The notes beneath the pieces were generated by a model. That model had not been told where the DNA came from, ran no database searches, and was given only the letters and a program-made list of their open reading frames with translations. From Aurantiacibacter rhizosphaerae (GTDB lineage Bacteria; Pseudomonadota; Alphaproteobacteria; Sphingomonadales; Sphingomonadaceae), in contig NZ_WUBR01000001.1 in the NCBI RefSeq assembly GCF_009807005.1, positions 1,116,001 through 1,180,000 of the forward strand: a stretch of DNA of 64,000 bases, read 5' to 3'. The translations under genes were made by a program, and so were the position numbers. Below, piece after piece: positions 17,851 to 27,643 of the stretch. How positions within the stretch are numbered: position 1 is the stretch's first letter; every line of letters starts with the position of its first letter.

Positions 17851-20430
17851 ATGAACCTGGAAAAATTTACAGATCGCGCGCGTGGCTTCCTGCAAAGCGC
17901 GCAAACCGTCGCCATTCGCAACAGCCACCAGCGCATCAGCCCGGAGCATATCCTGAAGGCCTTGCTGGAGGATGAGGACGGCATGGCAGCAGGCCTGATC
18001 CAGCGCGCCGGAGGCAATCCCGGTCGTGCGGTGGAAGAGGTGGATGCATTGCTGGCCAAGGTGCCTGCAGTCAGCGGCAGCGGGGCACAGGCGACGCCCG
18101 GCCTCGACAATGATGCCGTGCGCATTCTCGACCAGGCCGAGCAGATTGCAGAGAAAGCTGGTGACAGCTTCGTAACCGTGGAGCGGCTGCTACTGGCCGT
18201 CGCGCTGGCAAAGCAAAGCAAGGCGGGCAAGGCGCTTGCCGATGCAGGCCTGACGCCGGAGGCGCTGAACACCGCCATCAACGAATTGCGCAAGGGCAAG
18301 ACGGCCGACAGCGCCAATGCCGAAGCCGCCTACGATGCGATGAAGAAATACGCCCGTGACCTGACCGAGGCCGCGCGCGAGGGCAAGCTGGACCCGGTGA
18401 TCGGGCGCGACGAGGAAATTCGCCGCGTGGTGCAGATCCTTGCCCGGCGCACCAAGAACAATCCCGTCGTGATCGGCGAGCCGGGCACCGGCAAGACCGC
18501 CATCGCGGAAGGGCTGGCCCTGCGCATCGCCAATGGCGACGTACCCGATTCCCTCAGGGATCGCACGCTGATGGCGCTCGACATGGGATCGCTGATCGCA
18601 GGCGCGAAATATCGCGGCGAGTTCGAGGAACGTCTGAAAACCGTGCTGGACGAGGTGAAGGACGCCGGCGGCCAGATCATCCTGTTCATTGACGAGATGC
18701 ACACGCTGATCGGCGCGGGCGCATCGGAAGGCTCGATGGATGCATCCAACCTCTTGAAGCCTGCGCTGGCGCGCGGCGAATTGCATTGCATCGGTGCCAC
18801 CACGCTGGATGAGTACCAGAAATACGTGGAGAAGGACGCCGCGCTGCAGCGCCGTTTCCAGCCGGTGTATGTGGACGAGCCTACTGTCGAGGATACGATT
18901 TCGATCCTGCGCGGCATCAAGGAAAAATACGAACTGCATCACGGCGTGCGCATTACCGACAACGCCATCGTTGCCGCCGCGCAGCTTTCCGAACGCTACA
19001 TCGCGGACCGTTTCCTGCCGGACAAGGCCATCGACCTGATGGACGAGGCCGCCAGCCGCATCCGCATGGAAGTGGAAAGCAAGCCCGAGGAAATCGAAGG
19101 CCTGGACCGTCGCATCATCCAGCTCAAGATAGAGGAATCGGCGCTGGCCAAGGAAAGCGACAGCGCCTCGCAAGACAGGCTGGAAGCCTTGCGCAAGGAA
19201 CTGGCCGACCTGGAACAGCAATCTACCGAGCTGACCACCCGCTGGCAGAACGAGCGCGACAAGATCCATGCCGAGGCCCAGATCAAGGAAGACCTGGACG
19301 CCGCGCGCATAGAGCTGGAACAGGCCCAGCGCGCAGGCGATCTCGCCAAGGCGGGCGAGCTTTCCTACGGCAAGATCCCGCAGCTTGAAAAGCGGCTGGC
19401 CGAGGCTGAAGGCACTACCGAAAACGCCCTTCTGCGCGAAGAGGTGACCGAAGATGACATCGCCAATGTCGTCAGCAAGTGGACCGGCGTGCCGATGGAA
19501 AAGATGCTGGAAGGCGAGCGCGAGAAGCTGCTGAAGATGGAAGACGTCCTCGGCAAGCGCGTGATCGGGCAGGAAAAGGCCGTGGTCGCCGTGTCTAAGG
19601 CCGTGCGCCGTGCGCGCGCCGGTTTGCAGGACCCGAACCGTCCGCTCGGCAGCTTCCTTTTCCTTGGCCCCACCGGCGTCGGCAAGACCGAACTGACCAA
19701 GGCGCTGGCCGCATTCCTGTTCGACGATGATCAGGCGATGGTGCGCATCGACATGAGCGAATTTATGGAGAAGCACGCTGTCGCCCGGCTGATCGGCGCG
19801 CCTCCGGGCTATGTCGGTTACGAGGAAGGCGGCGTGCTGACAGAGGCGGTACGGCGCAGGCCCTATCAGGTCGTATTGTTCGACGAGGTGGAGAAGGCGC
19901 ACAACGATGTGTTCAATGTGCTGCTGCAGGTGCTTGATGATGGGCACCTGACAGACGGGCAGGGCCGCCGCGTCGATTTCTCAAACACGCTGATCATCCT
20001 CACCTCAAACCTAGGCAGCCAGTTCCTTTCCAATCTGGAAGACGGGCAGAAGGTAGAGGACGTGGAAGACCAGGTGATGGACGTGGTGCGCGGCCACTTC
20101 CGGCCCGAGTTCCTGAACCGGCTTGACGAGATCATCCTGTTCCACCGCCTGGCGATGGAGCACATGGCACCCATCGTCGATATCCAGGTGGGACGCGTTC
20201 AGAAGCTGCTGAAGGATCGCAAGATCACGCTGGACCTGACCGAGGCTGCGCGCCGCTGGCTGGGCCGGGTGGGCTATGATCCGGTGTATGGCGCAAGGCC
20301 GCTGAAGCGCGCTGTGCAGCGTCATCTGCAGGACCCGCTGGCTGAATTGCTGCTTCAGGGCAAGGTGCCCGACGGCAGCACGGTCCACATCGACGAGGGC
20401 GAGGGACAGCTGGAAATGAAGGTAGAGTGA
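17851..20430 (+). CDS. clpB: ATP-dependent disaggregase ClpB
   Basis: An 859-residue Hsp100 disaggregase that rescues aggregated proteins with DnaK. It has the Clp N domain (from [15 protein letters not shown]), first AAA+ module with Walker A GEPGTGKT (about 209-216), the middle coiled coil (about 410-530), the second AAA+ module with GPTGVGKT (about 606-613) and a C-terminal small domain. The ATG at 17851 follows AAGGGG. A heat-shock-type promoter sits immediately upstream. Single-gene unit. Confidence 0.97.
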   Translation: MNLEKFTDRARGFLQSAQTVAIRNSHQRISPEHILKALLEDEDGMAAGLIQRAGGNPGRAVEEVDALLAKVPAVSGSGAQATPGLDNDAVRILDQAEQIAEKAGDSFVTVERLLLAVALAKQSKAGKALADAGLTPEALNTAINELRKGKTADSANAEAAYDAMKKYARDLTEAAREGKLDPVIGRDEEIRRVVQILARRTKNNPVVIGEPGTGKTAIAEGLALRIANGDVPDSLRDRTLMALDMGSLIAGAKYRGEFEERLKTVLDEVKDAGGQIILFIDEMHTLIGAGASEGSMDASNLLKPALARGELHCIGATTLDEYQKYVEKDAALQRRFQPVYVDEPTVEDTISILRGIKEKYELHHGVRITDNAIVAAAQLSERYIADRFLPDKAIDLMDEAASRIRMEVESKPEEIEGLDRRIIQLKIEESALAKESDSASQDRLEALRKELADLEQQSTELTTRWQNERDKIHAEAQIKEDLDAARIELEQAQRAGDLAKAGELSYGKIPQLEKRLAEAEGTTENALLREEVTEDDIANVVSKWTGVPMEKMLEGEREKLLKMEDVLGKRVIGQEKAVVAVSKAVRRARAGLQDPNRPLGSFLFLGPTGVGKTELTKALAAFLFDDDQAMVRIDMSEFMEKHAVARLIGAPPGYVGYEEGGVLTEAVRRRPYQVVLFDEVEKAHNDVFNVLLQVLDDGHLTDGQGRRVDFSNTLIILTSNLGSQFLSNLEDGQKVEDVEDQVMDVVRGHFRPEFLNRLDEIILFHRLAMEHMAPIVDIQVGRVQKLLKDRKITLDLTEAARRWLGRVGYDPVYGARPLKRAVQRHLQDPLAELLLQGKVPDGSTVHIDEGEGQLEMKVE

Positions 20431-20520
20431 CGCCTCAATAAGTAGAACCCTTGCTTCCGAACAGTGTGTTAGGTGGTTGCAACGGTAACTGTGTCACTTT
20501 GGTTACAGATGGTATGAAAT

Positions 20521-20551
20521 GCGAATCGGCGCTTTGACAACGCCGGTTCGC
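20521..20551 (+). repeat. Hairpin between clpB and the TonB receptor gene
   Basis: Arms 20521-20531 (GCGAATCGGCG) and 20541-20551 (CGCCGGTTCGC) pair over 11 bases with one wobble, loop nine bases. It is 91 bases after clpB without a T-tract, so it may be a factor-dependent terminator, or a leader structure of the receptor mRNA. The remainder of the 248-base gap shows no gene. Confidence 0.5.
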
Positions 20552-20678
20552 TATTGCAACTAAACAGACCTCATCACTGGGCTGGAACTTCACATCATTG
20601 TCATACGTAAGGCGTCGGAGAGCGCCGGTTTTGCAATGCGCCAAATGATTCCAGCCTGCACCTCGGGTTGGAGTCAAA

Positions 20679-23600
20679 ATGAAGAAATTCTGTAAAACCA
20701 ATATGACCGGTCTCGTCGCATCGGTTTCCGTTGTCGCATTGCTCGCTGGCGCGCCGGCATATGCGCAGGACAATCAGCAAGAAGATCGTCCCGATGGCGT
20801 TACCACCGATGTTCCCGGCGATGTCGACGTCGTTCTGAATGACGACACCGGCGCCCTGGGTGCCGATTCGTCCGGCGACACCATCGTTGTTACCGGTTCG
20901 CGCGTTCGCCGCGACACCTACAGCAGCACCTCGCCTCTCCAGATTCTCGACACCGAAGTCGCCCGCGATACGGGTAATTTCGATGCCGCGCAGATCCTGC
21001 AGCGTTCGGAAGCCGCTTCCGGTCAGCAGATCGACGCCACCTTCCAGGGCTTCGTGCTCGATAACGGCCCCGGTTCGCAGACGCTGAACCTGCGTGGCCT
21101 TGGTGCCGATCGCACGCTGTTGCTGATCAACGGTCGCCGCCTGGCGCCTGCTGGTGTTGAAGGCGCGCCTACCAGCCCTTCCATCAACCTTCTGCCCGCC
21201 TCGCTGATCGCTCGCTATGACCTGTTGCTTGACGGTGCATCCTCGATCTACGGTTCGGACGCTGTTGCCGGTGTGGGCAACATCATCCTGCGCAACGATA
21301 TCGACGGTTTTGAAGCTTTTGCATCGGGTAGCTATAACCCCGATGGCGGCGGCGATGATTACACCATCAGCGGCGCATGGGGCTCCACCTTCGATCGCGG
21401 CTTCATCGGCATCGGTGCCGAATACTCGCTGCGTGACGAAGTCAAGCTGCGCGACCGTCCGTTTCTCGCCGGTTGCGACACCAATTACGAAGTCGATCAG
21501 GACGGCAACATCTACACCGTTGGCCTGCGTGACAACGCACTGGTGCAGCGCGATTCGGGCGGCACCATCTCGGTGTCGGAAAGCCCCTGTAAGGTTGACG
21601 GGATTTCGGGTCGTATCTTCAACCCGTACAACTTCGGCGGCTCGATCTACTTCCAGCCCGATGGCAACGGCAACTTCCCGGGCTTCCCGAATTTCCCCTA
21701 TGCCGACTCGACCAACGCCTTCGGCGACCAGCTGGATCGTGATGGCGATGGCATCCGCGATGTGGATTTCCAGGATGTAAACACCAACGCCCAGAACCTC
21801 GACCAGACCTTCATCTCGCAGCAGAAGCTGTATAACGTGATGGCTTACGGCGAGTATTCCTTCGGCGGTGACCTGAACATCACGCCGTTTTTCGAGGCGC
21901 TTTACAGCCGTGCGGAAATCAGTGCGCCAAACACGGGCGTGGCACAGCTTTTCCCGTCCGTGCCTGACATCAACCCGTTCAACCCCTGTAACATTCAGAC
22001 GAACCCGGACGGCGTTGACTGTCGCTTGATCGACAACGCCCAGGCTGATGGCTTCCCGGTCTATGCACCTCCGGGTGTTCCGTTCCCGCGTGGCAACTAC
22101 GGCTTCAGCCTTCCTGTTGTGCCGATTGTGGCAATTCGCGGCGATCGCAACAACTCGGACGTGGTTCAGGAACAGTATCGCGGCGTGCTTGGCCTGCGTG
22201 GCGACCTGCCTTTCATCGGTGATACCTGGACCTTCGAACTCTCGGGCGTCTACTCGCGTTCGGAAGGCCGTTCGGTCATCCGTGGTATCCGTGAAGATCG
22301 CCTTGCTCTCTCGCTCGGCCTCGATCCCACGGCTGACTACAATGGTGATGGCGTTGTCGACAACAATGGAGACGGCATTGCTGACGATTACGACAGCAAC
22401 ATCGACTTCTTCCAGGGTGACCCGCAGCTGATCGGTGTTTGTAACACCAATGGCCTGGCCAACCCCAGCCTCGCCGCACCGGATCTCACCGCTGGTTGTA
22501 CTCCTGTGAACCTGTTTGCACCCAGCGTGCTGTCAGGCGCAATCGGCGATTTCGCATCCCAGGCAGAGCGTGATTACCTGTTTGGTGAGCGCGTGGTTGA
22601 CACGACTTACGAACAGACTGTCATCGGCGGTTTTGCTACCGGCGACCTCGTTCAGCTGCCTGCTGGGCCGCTCGCTCTCGTGGTCGGTGCCGAGTATCGC
22701 AAGGACAGCATCTCGACCACGCCTAACGATGCAGCCATCAATGGTCTGTTCTTCGGTTTCTATCGTGATCTTGGTACCAATGGTTCCAAGTATCTGATCG
22801 AAGGTTTTGCCGAGCTGGACGTCCCCGTGTTCGACAATGAGGATATCGGTCGTTTCGACCTGAACCTATCCGGTCGTGTCACCGACGAAGAGTTCTACGG
22901 TACTGCCGGAACATACTCGGCCAAGGCCAGCTGGAGCCCCGTGCCCCAGGTCCTGTTCAAGGCTACCTATGGTACGTCGTTCCGCGCGCCGAACCTGCGC
23001 GAGAACTTCCTCGGCGGTATTACCGGCTTCACCACCATCTCCGATCCCTGCGCCGTTCCTGATGAGGCGTTCGAACCCCTGGGTGGTGGCTATCAGGCCG
23101 CGGACGATACGCGTGACCCGGATGTTCTGGCGATCTGTCGTCGTGAAGGCCGCGATCCGACCGCTGTCGGCATCAACGCTGCTGGATCGAATACCTTCAC
23201 CACCAACAGCATCGAAGTTGCCAACCAGGGTTCGCTTGACCTTGATCCGGAAACCTCGACTTCCTTCACCGCAGGTGTCGCGATCACGGAAAACTGGGGA
23301 GACTTCGATTTCTCGTTCAACTTCAACTACTACTCGATCATCGTTGAAGACTCGATTGCCGAACTCACCGCTCAGTTCGCCATCAACGAGTGCTACTTTG
23401 ACACTGATGGTCAGCGTAGCGTGTTCTGTGACCAGCTGCGTTATTCGGCCGGTGACCGTGCTCTGATCAACCAGGCCTTCCCGACCTTCCTGAACCAGGA
23501 CAAGGAAACGGTGAAGGGTATCGATCTGAACGCCAACTTCGGTTATGAAACGCCGTTTGCTGGCGACATTCTGGACCTGGGTCTGAACCTTCGGGCCAAT

Positions 23601-24155
23601 CACCTGATCGAGCGTAGCACGCTGTTCATCAGCGACGATGAAGTGCAGGATTTCGACGATGATACTGGCGAATTCGGCTTCCCTCGTTGGACTGGCCGGG
23701 CAATCGCAACCGCCGGATGGTCTGACTTCCAGCTGACTTGGGAAACCCGCTACATCGGTCGTACCGAGCAGCAAGCCGACGGCATCGACGATTTCGCCGA
23801 CGTGTTCGGTCGTGGACCTGACGGACTGCCCTCCGATTTCACTAGCGACACCTGCCTTGGCAACGGCTCCGGCTCGGTTGTGAATGGCCAGTTCGTTGCT
23901 GACGGGATCGTGCCGGGCGATGGCAAGTTCTGCCGCGATGTTGGTTTCGCAGATGAGTATTTCGTCCACACGATCTCGCTGCGTTACGACATCACCGAGA
24001 ACATCCGTCTGCGTGCCGGTATCTCGAACCTGTTCGACGAAGCTCCGCCGCTTATCGACACCAACGAAGTGTTCGGTATCTCGAACACCCCGATCGGCAA
24101 TGGCTACGATCTGGATGGTCGCGAGTTCTTCGGCTCGGTCCGCGTTCGCTTCTGA
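20679..24155 (+). CDS. TonB-dependent outer-membrane receptor
   Basis: An 1158-residue outer-membrane receptor. The signal peptide ends at AYA (residue 29). A TonB-box-like DTIVVTGSR (about residue 68) leads into the plug domain (about 80-210, with LNLRGLGADRTLLLINGRR and SSIYGSDAVAGVGNIILR), then a beta-barrel ending in FGSVRVRF with the terminal Phe needed for insertion. The length and the lack of a ferric-siderophore-type signature suggest uptake of sugars or peptides rather than iron, but the ligand cannot be told. Loops carry Asp/Gly-rich repeats of calcium-loop type (near residues 350 and 550-575). The gene uses many CGT and GGT codons, as highly expressed genes do. A strong terminator follows. 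Confidence 0.93.
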   Translation: MKKFCKTNMTGLVASVSVVALLAGAPAYAQDNQQEDRPDGVTTDVPGDVDVVLNDDTGALGADSSGDTIVVTGSRVRRDTYSSTSPLQILDTEVARDTGNFDAAQILQRSEAASGQQIDATFQGFVLDNGPGSQTLNLRGLGADRTLLLINGRRLAPAGVEGAPTSPSINLLPASLIARYDLLLDGASSIYGSDAVAGVGNIILRNDIDGFEAFASGSYNPDGGGDDYTISGAWGSTFDRGFIGIGAEYSLRDEVKLRDRPFLAGCDTNYEVDQDGNIYTVGLRDNALVQRDSGGTISVSESPCKVDGISGRIFNPYNFGGSIYFQPDGNGNFPGFPNFPYADSTNAFGDQLDRDGDGIRDVDFQDVNTNAQNLDQTFISQQKLYNVMAYGEYSFGGDLNITPFFEALYSRAEISAPNTGVAQLFPSVPDINPFNPCNIQTNPDGVDCRLIDNAQADGFPVYAPPGVPFPRGNYGFSLPVVPIVAIRGDRNNSDVVQEQYRGVLGLRGDLPFIGDTWTFELSGVYSRSEGRSVIRGIREDRLALSLGLDPTADYNGDGVVDNNGDGIADDYDSNIDFFQGDPQLIGVCNTNGLANPSLAAPDLTAGCTPVNLFAPSVLSGAIGDFASQAERDYLFGERVVDTTYEQTVIGGFATGDLVQLPAGPLALVVGAEYRKDSISTTPNDAAINGLFFGFYRDLGTNGSKYLIEGFAELDVPVFDNEDIGRFDLNLSGRVTDEEFYGTAGTYSAKASWSPVPQVLFKATYGTSFRAPNLRENFLGGITGFTTISDPCAVPDEAFEPLGGGYQAADDTRDPDVLAICRREGRDPTAVGINAAGSNTFTTNSIEVANQGSLDLDPETSTSFTAGVAITENWGDFDFSFNFNYYSIIVEDSIAELTAQFAINECYFDTDGQRSVFCDQLRYSAGDRALINQAFPTFLNQDKETVKGIDLNANFGYETPFAGDILDLGLNLRANHLIERSTLFISDDEVQDFDDDTGEFGFPRWTGRAIATAGWSDFQLTWETRYIGRTEQQADGIDDFADVFGRGPDGLPSDFTSDTCLGNGSGSVVNGQFVADGIVPGDGKFCRDVGFADEYFVHTISLRYDITENIRLRAGISNLFDEAPPLIDTNEVFGISNTPIGNGYDLDGREFFGSVRVRF

Positions 24156-24179
24156 TCCAGACTGACATTGACTAACAGG

Positions 24180-24210
24180 GCGGCCCCGCAACTTCGTGTT
24201 GCGGGGCCGC
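24180..24210 (+). terminator. Rho-independent terminator after the TonB receptor
   Basis: Arms 24180-24192 (GCGGCCCCGCAAC) and 24198-24210 form a perfect 13-base stem with loop TTCGT, followed by TTTGCTTTG. It separates the receptor gene from the SDR gene. Confidence 0.9.
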
Positions 24211-24228
24211 TTTGCTTTGAGGGGATTA

Positions 24229-24270
24229 ACCCTGTCGCCCAGACCCTGTCACCTTGACCCTGTCGCCTCG
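24229..24270 (+). repeat. Three tandem 14-base repeats upstream of the SDR gene
   Basis: Units begin at 24229, 24243 and 24257, each ACCCTGTC followed by (G/A)CC and three variable bases. They lie between the receptor terminator and the SDR start, 40 bases before its ATG. Possible regulator site or slippage product. Confidence 0.8.
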
Positions 24271-24310
24271 CAACGTAGGACCGTTACAACAACAGCAATC
24301 GGGTGAAGCC

Positions 24311-25096
24311 ATGAAGATCGATTCGAGTATTTGCGCAGTCATCACCGGCGGGGCCTCCGGCCTTGGGGAAGCCACGGCGCGGGCAATGGCGGGCCGCGGT
24401 GCAAAGGTGGCCCTGTTCGATCTGAACGAAGAGCGCGGCGAAAGCGTGGCTGCCGAGATCGGCGGTATCTTCTGCAAGGTGGATGTCTCCAGCGAGGAAT
24501 CCATCGCCGCAGGTTTTGCCAAGGCGCGAGAGGCGCATGGGCAGGAACGCGTGCTGGTCAACTGCGCGGGCATCGGCACCATCGGCAAGCTCACCCGCCG
24601 CGATCGTGAGACAGGCGATATCAGCCACCTGGACTTCGCCCTGTTTGAAAAGACCCTGAAGGTTAACCTGCTGGGCACATTTGGCTGCATGGCAAAATCT
24701 GCCGCCGGTATGATGACGCTGGATCCGATTGGTGATCATGGCGAACGCGGCGTGATGATCTCAACCGCATCGGTTGCTGCCGAAGACGGGCAGATCGGTC
24801 AGGTCGCCTATGCCGCGTCCAAGGCCGGTGTGAAGGGGATGACCCTGCCGGTGGCGCGTGATCTGATGAACGAGGGCATCCGCGTAAACACCATTCTGCC
24901 GGGCATCTTCATGACGCCGATGATGGCCGGCCTTCCGGAAAAGGCGCAGCAATCGCTTGCCGCATCGGTGCCATTTCCAAAGCGCTTGGGCCAGCCGGAG
25001 GAATATGCCGATCTCGCCTGCTTCATGGTGGAAGCGGAATATATGAACGCGGAAACCGTGCGCCTTGATGGCGCCATTCGCATGCCGCCAAAGTAA
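24311..25096 (+). CDS. Short-chain dehydrogenase, 3-hydroxyacyl-CoA dehydrogenase type II-like
   Basis: A 261-residue SDR oxidoreductase. The N-terminal nucleotide site is TGGASGLGEATARAM and the acidic Asp after beta-2 (LFDLNEERG) implies NAD. The catalytic set is Ser in STASVAAEDGQIG and YAASKAG with Tyr and Lys. The overall pattern, including NCAGIGTIGK and RVNTILPGIFMTPMM, resembles HSD10-type 3-hydroxyacyl-CoA dehydrogenases of beta-oxidation. I chose the ATG at 24311 (after GGTGAAG) rather than an in-frame GTG-type start at 24254, which would lie within the tandem repeats. The MTA phosphorylase follows 36 bases later. Confidence 0.85.
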   Translation: MKIDSSICAVITGGASGLGEATARAMAGRGAKVALFDLNEERGESVAAEIGGIFCKVDVSSEESIAAGFAKAREAHGQERVLVNCAGIGTIGKLTRRDRETGDISHLDFALFEKTLKVNLLGTFGCMAKSAAGMMTLDPIGDHGERGVMISTASVAAEDGQIGQVAYAASKAGVKGMTLPVARDLMNEGIRVNTILPGIFMTPMMAGLPEKAQQSLAASVPFPKRLGQPEEYADLACFMVEAEYMNAETVRLDGAIRMPPK

Positions 25097-25132
25097 GCGG
25101 CGAAACGGCGGCATCTGCGGAGAGCGAGACAA

Positions 25133-26020
25133 ATGAGCGGTTGGCATATCGGCGTAATCGGCGGATCGGGATTGTATGAACCCGGCGCGCTTGAAGACGC
25201 GCAGGAAATCGCCGTCAAAAGCGCGTTCGGCGAACCATCCGGTCCAATCACCACGGGCCGCATCGGGCCGGTCCGCTTCACCTTCATAGCACGGCATGGG
25301 GAAGGGCACGCGCTGTCACCTTCCCACGTGAATTACCGTGCCAATGTGGATGTTCTGAAGCGCGCCGGGGTAACCGACCTGCTGGCCATTTCTGCCATCG
25401 GCAGTCTGCAGGAAGAGCTGGCGCCCGGCACCTTTGTTGCCGTGGACCAGCTGATCGATCGCACCACCGGCAGGGAGCGCAGTTTTTTCGGGAACGGGAT
25501 CGTTGCGCATGTGCCGCTGGCCGATCCTGTCTGTCCGCGCCTTTCCGGCCATGTGGCAAAGGCGGCGGCGAAGGCTGGCGCGAAGATCCACAAGGGCGGA
25601 ACATATGTGGCGATAGAGGGGCCGCAGTTCTCCACCCGCGCGGAAAGCCACATGTATCGCGCCTGGGGTGCAGATGTCGTCGGCATGACGGCGATGCCCG
25701 AAGCGCGCCTGGCGAGAGAGGCCGAGCTGCCCTATGCCCTGATTGGCATGGTCACCGATTACGATTGCTGGCGCGATGCGCAGGACGACGTGGATGTGAC
25801 CGATATCCTGCGGGTGATGAAGGGCAATGCCGATACGGCCAAGGCGATGTTGAGCAAGTTGGCGCAGGTCCTGCCCAAGACGCGCAGCGCCAGTCCGATC
25901 GACACCATACTGGATTCGGCAATCATCACCCCGCGTGACCAATGGCCCGTATCTGCACGTACTCGCCTGGATGCCGTTGCCGGGCGGATGATAGAAATAT
26001 TTCCTACCACTAAAGAGTGA
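25133..26020 (+). CDS. mtnP: S-methyl-5'-thioadenosine phosphorylase
   Basis: A 295-residue purine-nucleoside-phosphorylase-type enzyme that splits 5'-methylthioadenosine with phosphate, the first step in recovering methionine from polyamine or homoserine-lactone synthesis. Diagnostic are IGVIGGSGLYE, FIARHGEGHALSPSHVNYRAN, EGPQFSTRAESHMYR and GMTAMPEARLAREA. Full length. Its stop is at the GTG that could begin the MarR gene, so the two genes may be linked. Confidence 0.93.
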   Translation: MSGWHIGVIGGSGLYEPGALEDAQEIAVKSAFGEPSGPITTGRIGPVRFTFIARHGEGHALSPSHVNYRANVDVLKRAGVTDLLAISAIGSLQEELAPGTFVAVDQLIDRTTGRERSFFGNGIVAHVPLADPVCPRLSGHVAKAAAKAGAKIHKGGTYVAIEGPQFSTRAESHMYRAWGADVVGMTAMPEARLAREAELPYALIGMVTDYDCWRDAQDDVDVTDILRVMKGNADTAKAMLSKLAQVLPKTRSASPIDTILDSAIITPRDQWPVSARTRLDAVAGRMIEIFPTTKE

Positions 26021-26067
26021 CGCTCGAAACTTGCAAACTTGAACAAAGTTGCGCAGGGTCGTTGCTT

Positions 26068-26544
26068 ATGCAACCGACAACATCATTATCACAGTTTCTT
26101 CCTTATCAACTTTCGCTCGCATCCAACGCGGTCAGCGGCCGCATTGCCGTGGAATATCGTCAGCGCTGGGGTCTCAGCATTCCGGAATGGCGCGTTATGG
26201 CGGTGCTGGGCGATGTTGGTGCACTGACGCAGCGCGATCTGACGAAGCGCACCTTGATGGACAAGGTGGCGGTGAACCGCGCGTGCAAAGGCCTGGAAGA
26301 ACGTAATCTCGCTGCCAGAACCCCGAATGAGGCGGATGGCCGATCGCACCTGCTGGATCTGACGGATGACGGCCGGGTCATGCATTCCGAAATCATGCCC
26401 CGCGCACGCGAGATCGAACGCATGATGTTCACCGGCTTTTCCGAAGAGGAACTCGAACTGTTCCGAACCCTGCTCAGCCGAGCGCGAAAGCAGGCGGAGG
26501 ATCTGGACGCGGTTGATCTGGAAGGAAGCTTCGGCATCAGCTGA
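26068..26544 (+). CDS. MarR family transcriptional regulator
   Basis: A 158-residue winged-helix regulator. The helix-turn-helix and wing are LTQRDLTKRTLMDKVAVNRA and ARTPNEADGRSHLLDLTDDG. I prefer the ATG at 26068, which gives a normal MarR length; a GTG at 26017 overlapping the mtnP stop is the alternative. Just upstream of 26068 lies AACTT-N5-AAGTT (26036-26050), which could be an autoregulatory operator and would then fall inside the longer reading. The target genes are unknown; the neighbouring mtnP and SDR genes are candidates. Confidence 0.85.
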   Translation: MQPTTSLSQFLPYQLSLASNAVSGRIAVEYRQRWGLSIPEWRVMAVLGDVGALTQRDLTKRTLMDKVAVNRACKGLEERNLAARTPNEADGRSHLLDLTDDGRVMHSEIMPRAREIERMMFTGFSEEELELFRTLLSRARKQAEDLDAVDLEGSFGIS

Positions 26545-26565
26545 GGTTGCCGGGTACGCCAAAGA

Positions 26566-26603
26566 AAAAGGGCCCCGCCGGTATGTTCCGGCGGGGCCCT
26601 TTT
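26566..26603. terminator. Bidirectional terminator between the MarR gene and tadC
   Basis: Arms 26566-26581 (AAAAGGGCCCCGCCGG) and 26588-26603 form a perfect 16-base stem with a six-base loop, flanked by A-run and T-run so that it can stop transcripts from both sides of the convergent pair. Confidence 0.92.
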
Positions 26604-26622
26604 CGTTTCGGTATGCCCTCGA

Positions 26623-27621
26623 TCAGGAGAACGCGTCGGAGATCGAGCAGGCTGCGGGGCCAAGGATCACGATGAACAGCACCGGCAGGATGAACAGGAT
26701 CAGCGGCACCGTCATGATGGCTGGCAGACGTGCGGCCTTTTCCTCGGCGCGCATCATGCGCTCGTTACGGAATTCTGCGGATAGCACGCGCAGGGCCGAT
26801 GCCAGCGGCGTACCATAGCGTTCGGTCTGCACCATCGTCGTCACCACGCCGCGCACGGCTTCCAGGTTAACGCGATAGGCGAGGTTTTCGAAGGCCTGGC
26901 GCCTCTCGGTCAGGAACGAGAGTTCGATGGCGGTCAGGGCAAATTCGTCACCCAGTTCCGGATAGGCGCGGCCCAGTTCGCGGGCAACGCGGTTGAAGGC
27001 AGCGTCCACGGTCAAACCGGCCTCGGCACAGATCACCAACAGGTCCAGCGCGTCGGGAAGGCCCTTCTGGATGGCCAGCGTGCGCTTTTTTGTGACGTTG
27101 GCGAGATAGATTTCCGGCCCCTTGTAGCCCAGCACCACCAGCGCCGCGAAGGCGAAGAAGCGCTTCATGCTGCCCCATTCGGGGAAGGTGTCCGTCCAGT
27201 AGAAGATGACGATACCCAGCAGGCCCAGCACCACCGGCAACACCATGCGGGCGAAAATGATGATGATCGCCCATTCCTTGTTGCGGAAACCGGCCTGTGC
27301 CAGTTTCTGCTGGATCATCTTGACCTGGCTTTCCTGCAGCACCTTCATGCCCTGCAGGGTGTCCTTCATCTTGTCGGTCGTATCGCTACGGCGCGTTAGG
27401 CTCTGACGTTTCTTGGACGTCTGCGTCAGCATGCCGGATTTAAGCTCGGCACGCCTGTCGTTCAGCGCCTTCACGCGCTTGGCCATCGGGTCTTTCACCG
27501 TAACCGCGGCATAGATTGCAAACACCATAGCAAGGGCTGCGATGCCTGCCAGGATCGTGCCGACAAGGATAACATCGACGCCAAGCAGCGTGGGACTGGA
27601 TGCGGGGGCGATCATCAACAT
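26623..27621 (-). CDS. tadC: Tad pilus inner-membrane platform protein TadC
   Basis: A 332-residue GspF-domain membrane protein, one of two platform subunits on which the Tad/Flp pilus is assembled. It shows an N-terminal helix, a cytoplasmic stretch, two central helices (about 118-170), the GspF core with GLPDALDLLVICAEAGLTVDAAFNRV, and a C-terminal helix. The ATG follows GGAGG. Last gene of the operon, followed by the shared terminator. Confidence 0.92.
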   Translation of the reverse strand: MLMIAPASSPTLLGVDVILVGTILAGIAALAMVFAIYAAVTVKDPMAKRVKALNDRRAELKSGMLTQTSKKRQSLTRRSDTTDKMKDTLQGMKVLQESQVKMIQQKLAQAGFRNKEWAIIIIFARMVLPVVLGLLGIVIFYWTDTFPEWGSMKRFFAFAALVVLGYKGPEIYLANVTKKRTLAIQKGLPDALDLLVICAEAGLTVDAAFNRVARELGRAYPELGDEFALTAIELSFLTERRQAFENLAYRVNLEAVRGVVTTMVQTERYGTPLASALRVLSAEFRNERMMRAEEKAARLPAIMTVPLILFILPVLFIVILGPAACSISDAFS

Positions 27622-27643
27622 GGTTTTTCCGTTTCCTCCGCGA

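Noticed and set aside
18190-19947. 585-codon open frame opposite clpB
   Set aside because: Antisense to strongly conserved ClpB sequence; the frame is open only because of GC-rich codon bias.
22866-24191. 441-codon open frame opposite the TonB receptor
   Set aside because: Antisense shadow of a clear receptor gene with no ribosome site or domain.
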